Assembly: GCF_013314975.1 (NCBI RefSeq)
Contig: NZ_JABTYH010000004.1
Span: 62,001 to 126,000, forward strand
DNA: 64,000 bases
Reading direction: 5' to 3'
Origin: Pseudarthrobacter oxydans
GTDB lineage: Bacteria > Actinomycetota > Actinomycetes > Actinomycetales > Micrococcaceae
Shown here: in pieces, positions 62,334 through 64,000 of the stretch
How the letters are laid out: the number at the start of each line of letters is the position of its first letter
Position numbering within the stretch: position 1 is the stretch's first letter
Program-made: the position numbers and the translations under genes
The notes under the pieces: model-generated
The model's input: the letters and a program-made list of their open reading frames with translations, nothing else
The model's database searches: none
What the model was told of the DNA's origin: nothing

Positions 62334-64000
62334 CTAGGCCGTGGCGGGCGAAGGTTCAGTAACAGGCTCCAGCTTTACGATCACGGCTTTGGAGACCGGC
62401 GTCTGGCTGCCTTCCGCCACACTCTCCAGCGGCACCAGGACATTCGCTTCCGGATAGTAGGCGGCCGCGCATCCCCGCGCTGACGGATAGGACACCAGGC
62501 GGTAGTTCCGCAGGACCCGCTCCACGTTGTCCGGATACACCCCGCGCACGTCCACGTGCTGCCCGTCTTCAAGCCCCAGCTCGGCCAGGTCCTCCGGATT
62601 CACGAACACCACCTCGCGGCCCTTCTTGATCCCCCGGTACCGGTCATTGTGGCCGTAGATGGTGGTGTTGAACTGGTCGTGCGAGCGCATGCTCTGCAGT
62701 ATCAGGGTGCCGGCCGGACGCTCCACATGTTCCAGTTCGTTGACGGTGAGCATGGCCTTGCCGGTGGGGGTGTTGAACGTGCGGGAATCGCGGGGGCCGT
62801 TGGGCAGGACAAAGCCGCCTTCCTGCCGGATCTTCCGGTTGTAGTCCTCGCAGCCCACCACCACGTGGGAGATATGCTCGCGGATCAGGTCGTAGTCCTT
62901 CTGGAACCCGGCCCAGTCTGCGGAAATCCTGTCTCCCAGCACACGCTGCGCCAGCTGGCAGACGATCGCCACCTCGGAGAGCAGGTGCGGGGCCACCGGT
63001 GCAACGGTGCCGTGGGAGGCGTGCACGGCACAGACCGTGTCCTCCACCGAGACGAACTGCGGGCCGGATTCCTGCAGGTCGATCTCGGTGCGGCCCAGCG
63101 TGGGCAGGATCAATGCCTCGGCGCCGGTCACGGCGTGGGAGCGGTTGAGTTTGGTTGAGATCTGGACGGAGAGGTCCGTGCCGGCCATTGCCGATTCGGC
63201 AGCCCGGGTGTCCGACATGGCGCCCACGAAGTTGCCGCCCATCGCGATGAAAACCTTGATCCCGCCGTCGCGCATCTGCCTGATGGTTTCCACCGCGTCC
63301 GCGCCGTGCTCCCGCGGCGGTTCGAAGCTGAACTCCTTGCCCAGGGCGTCCAGGAACGCCGGCGGCATCTGCTCCCAGATGCCCATGGTGCGGTCCCCCT
63401 GGACATTGCTGTGCCCGCGGATGGGTGAGGCGCCCGCGCCCGGCTTGCCGATATTGCCGCGCAGCAGCAGCAGGTTGATGATCTCCTTGATGGTGGCCAC
63501 ACCCTTTTTGTGCTGGGTGATGCCCATGGCCCACGTGATGATGACCTTCTCCGCGCGGAGGTAGCGGTCGGCCAGTTCGTCGATTTCCTCGGCCCGCAGG
63601 CCGGTGGCTTCCAGGACGGCTGCCTCGTCCAGTTCGGCAAGGTGCGCCCGGAGCTCCTCAAGTCCCTGGCAGTGTTCCTCGAGGAACTGGTGGTCCAGCA
63701 CGGTTCCCGGGTTGGCCGCCTCGGCGTCGAGGACCCGCCGGGACACCGCCTGCAGCAGCGCCATGTCCCCGCCAATCCGGACCTGGAGGAACTGGTCGGC
63801 CAGATCGGTGCCGCGGCCGATGATGCCCTTGACCTTCTGCGGGTTCTTGTAGCGCATCAGCCCCGCCTCGGGCAGCGGGTTGACCGCCACGATGCTTGCA
63901 CCGGCTTCCTTCGCCTCTTCCAGGGCCGTGAGCATCCGCGGATGGTTGGTGCCCGGGTTCTGGCCCATGATGATGATCAGGTCCGCCTTGGCGAAGTCGT
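62334..64000 (-). CDS. FdhF/YdeP-type molybdopterin oxidoreductase (formate-dehydrogenase-like), C-terminal part
   Basis: At least 555 codons; the N-terminus lies beyond the right edge. Molybdopterin-binding landmarks are MGQNPGTNHPRML, GHSNVQGDRTMGIWEQMP, AMGGNFVGAMSDT and NKLNRSHAVTGAEALILPTLGRTE-type sequence (TKLNRSHAVTGAEAL). The C-terminal MopB_CT beta-barrel (GREVVFVNPEDLAELGLEDGQHVDV) closes the protein. This is the YdeP/'FdhF-alpha' family, whose N-terminus usually carries an Fe4S4 site (not visible here). It could oxidise formate made by FdhA, but YdeP-type enzymes are poorly characterised. Confidence 0.87.
   Translation of the reverse strand, partial: DFAKADLIIIMGQNPGTNHPRMLTALEEAKEAGASIVAVNPLPEAGLMRYKNPQKVKGIIGRGTDLADQFLQVRIGGDMALLQAVSRRVLDAEAANPGTVLDHQFLEEHCQGLEELRAHLAELDEAAVLEATGLRAEEIDELADRYLRAEKVIITWAMGITQHKKGVATIKEIINLLLLRGNIGKPGAGASPIRGHSNVQGDRTMGIWEQMPPAFLDALGKEFSFEPPREHGADAVETIRQMRDGGIKVFIAMGGNFVGAMSDTRAAESAMAGTDLSVQISTKLNRSHAVTGAEALILPTLGRTEIDLQESGPQFVSVEDTVCAVHASHGTVAPVAPHLLSEVAIVCQLAQRVLGDRISADWAGFQKDYDLIREHISHVVVGCEDYNRKIRQEGGFVLPNGPRDSRTFNTPTGKAMLTVNELEHVERPAGTLILQSMRSHDQFNTTIYGHNDRYRGIKKGREVVFVNPEDLAELGLEDGQHVDVRGVYPDNVERVLRNYRLVSYPSARGCAAAYYPEANVLVPLESVAEGSQTPVSKAVIVKLEPVTEPSPATA

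Overview
The window is high-GC DNA from an actinobacterium of the Micrococcaceae, most likely Arthrobacter or Pseudarthrobacter. Support comes from the codon bias, the frequent GTG/TTG starts, a DUF222/HNH (13E12-type) gene, a lysE/lysG exporter-regulator pair, and ABC sugar importers without their own ATPase. Genes are densely packed in short operons, often with 4-nt start/stop overlaps. No rRNA, tRNA, CRISPR array, transposase or prophage gene was seen. The genus is inferred; no database was searched.

Layout. 1-6.3 kb: the start of an oxalate/formate-type MFS transporter running off the left edge, a secreted beta-propeller, a phosphotransferase with rifampin-phosphotransferase domain order, and a beta-CASP RNase-like protein. 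6.6-14.2 kb: alanine/glycine:Na+ and bile-acid:Na+ type symporters, a methyltransferase, a GNAT, an NmrA/NTF2 pair divergent from a TetR gene with a clear operator, a cupin and a DUF1295 enzyme. 14.3-20.7 kb: a MarR/acyl-CoA ligase/DUF2177 operon, SOUL and CorC-like proteins, then an 891-bp low-GC insertion bounded by perfect 69-bp direct repeats. 20.8-25.9 kb: a GT1 glycosyltransferase with an ABC exporter whose permease gene is frameshifted, and a LuxR regulator. 26-28.9 kb: small metabolic and hypothetical genes. 29-35.5 kb: a polyol operon (AraC regulator, binding protein, two permeases, polyol dehydrogenase, fructokinase-like kinase). 35.6-43.4 kb: a RibD-like reductase, a MarR/MFS operon with two abutting palindromic operators, an unknown lipoprotein/membrane-protein pair, lysE/lysG and an HNH gene.

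43.4-55.3 kb is the main feature: a sulfoquinovose (SQ) catabolic locus of the sulfo-EMP type. It encodes proteins closely resembling E. coli YihS (SQ isomerase), YihV (sulfofructose kinase) and YihT (sulfofructose-phosphate aldolase). With them are a dedicated ABC importer lacking an ATPase, an aldehyde dehydrogenase suited to turning sulfolactaldehyde into sulfolactate, a TauE/SafE exporter, a DeoR-type regulator, a Gfo/Idh/MocA protein that may be the NAD-dependent sulfoquinovosidase, a D-2-hydroxyacid dehydrogenase, and a 61-residue protein of unknown function. Two near-identical GTGTTG-N6-CAACAY operators tie the regulator to both transcription units.

55.4-64 kb: two MFS exporters around an ArsR-SRPBCC fusion gene that carries a perfect 26-bp operator, a beta-lactamase-fold protein, a GNAT, a glutathione-independent formaldehyde dehydrogenase, a DUF6457 protein, and a molybdopterin formate-dehydrogenase-like subunit running off the right edge.
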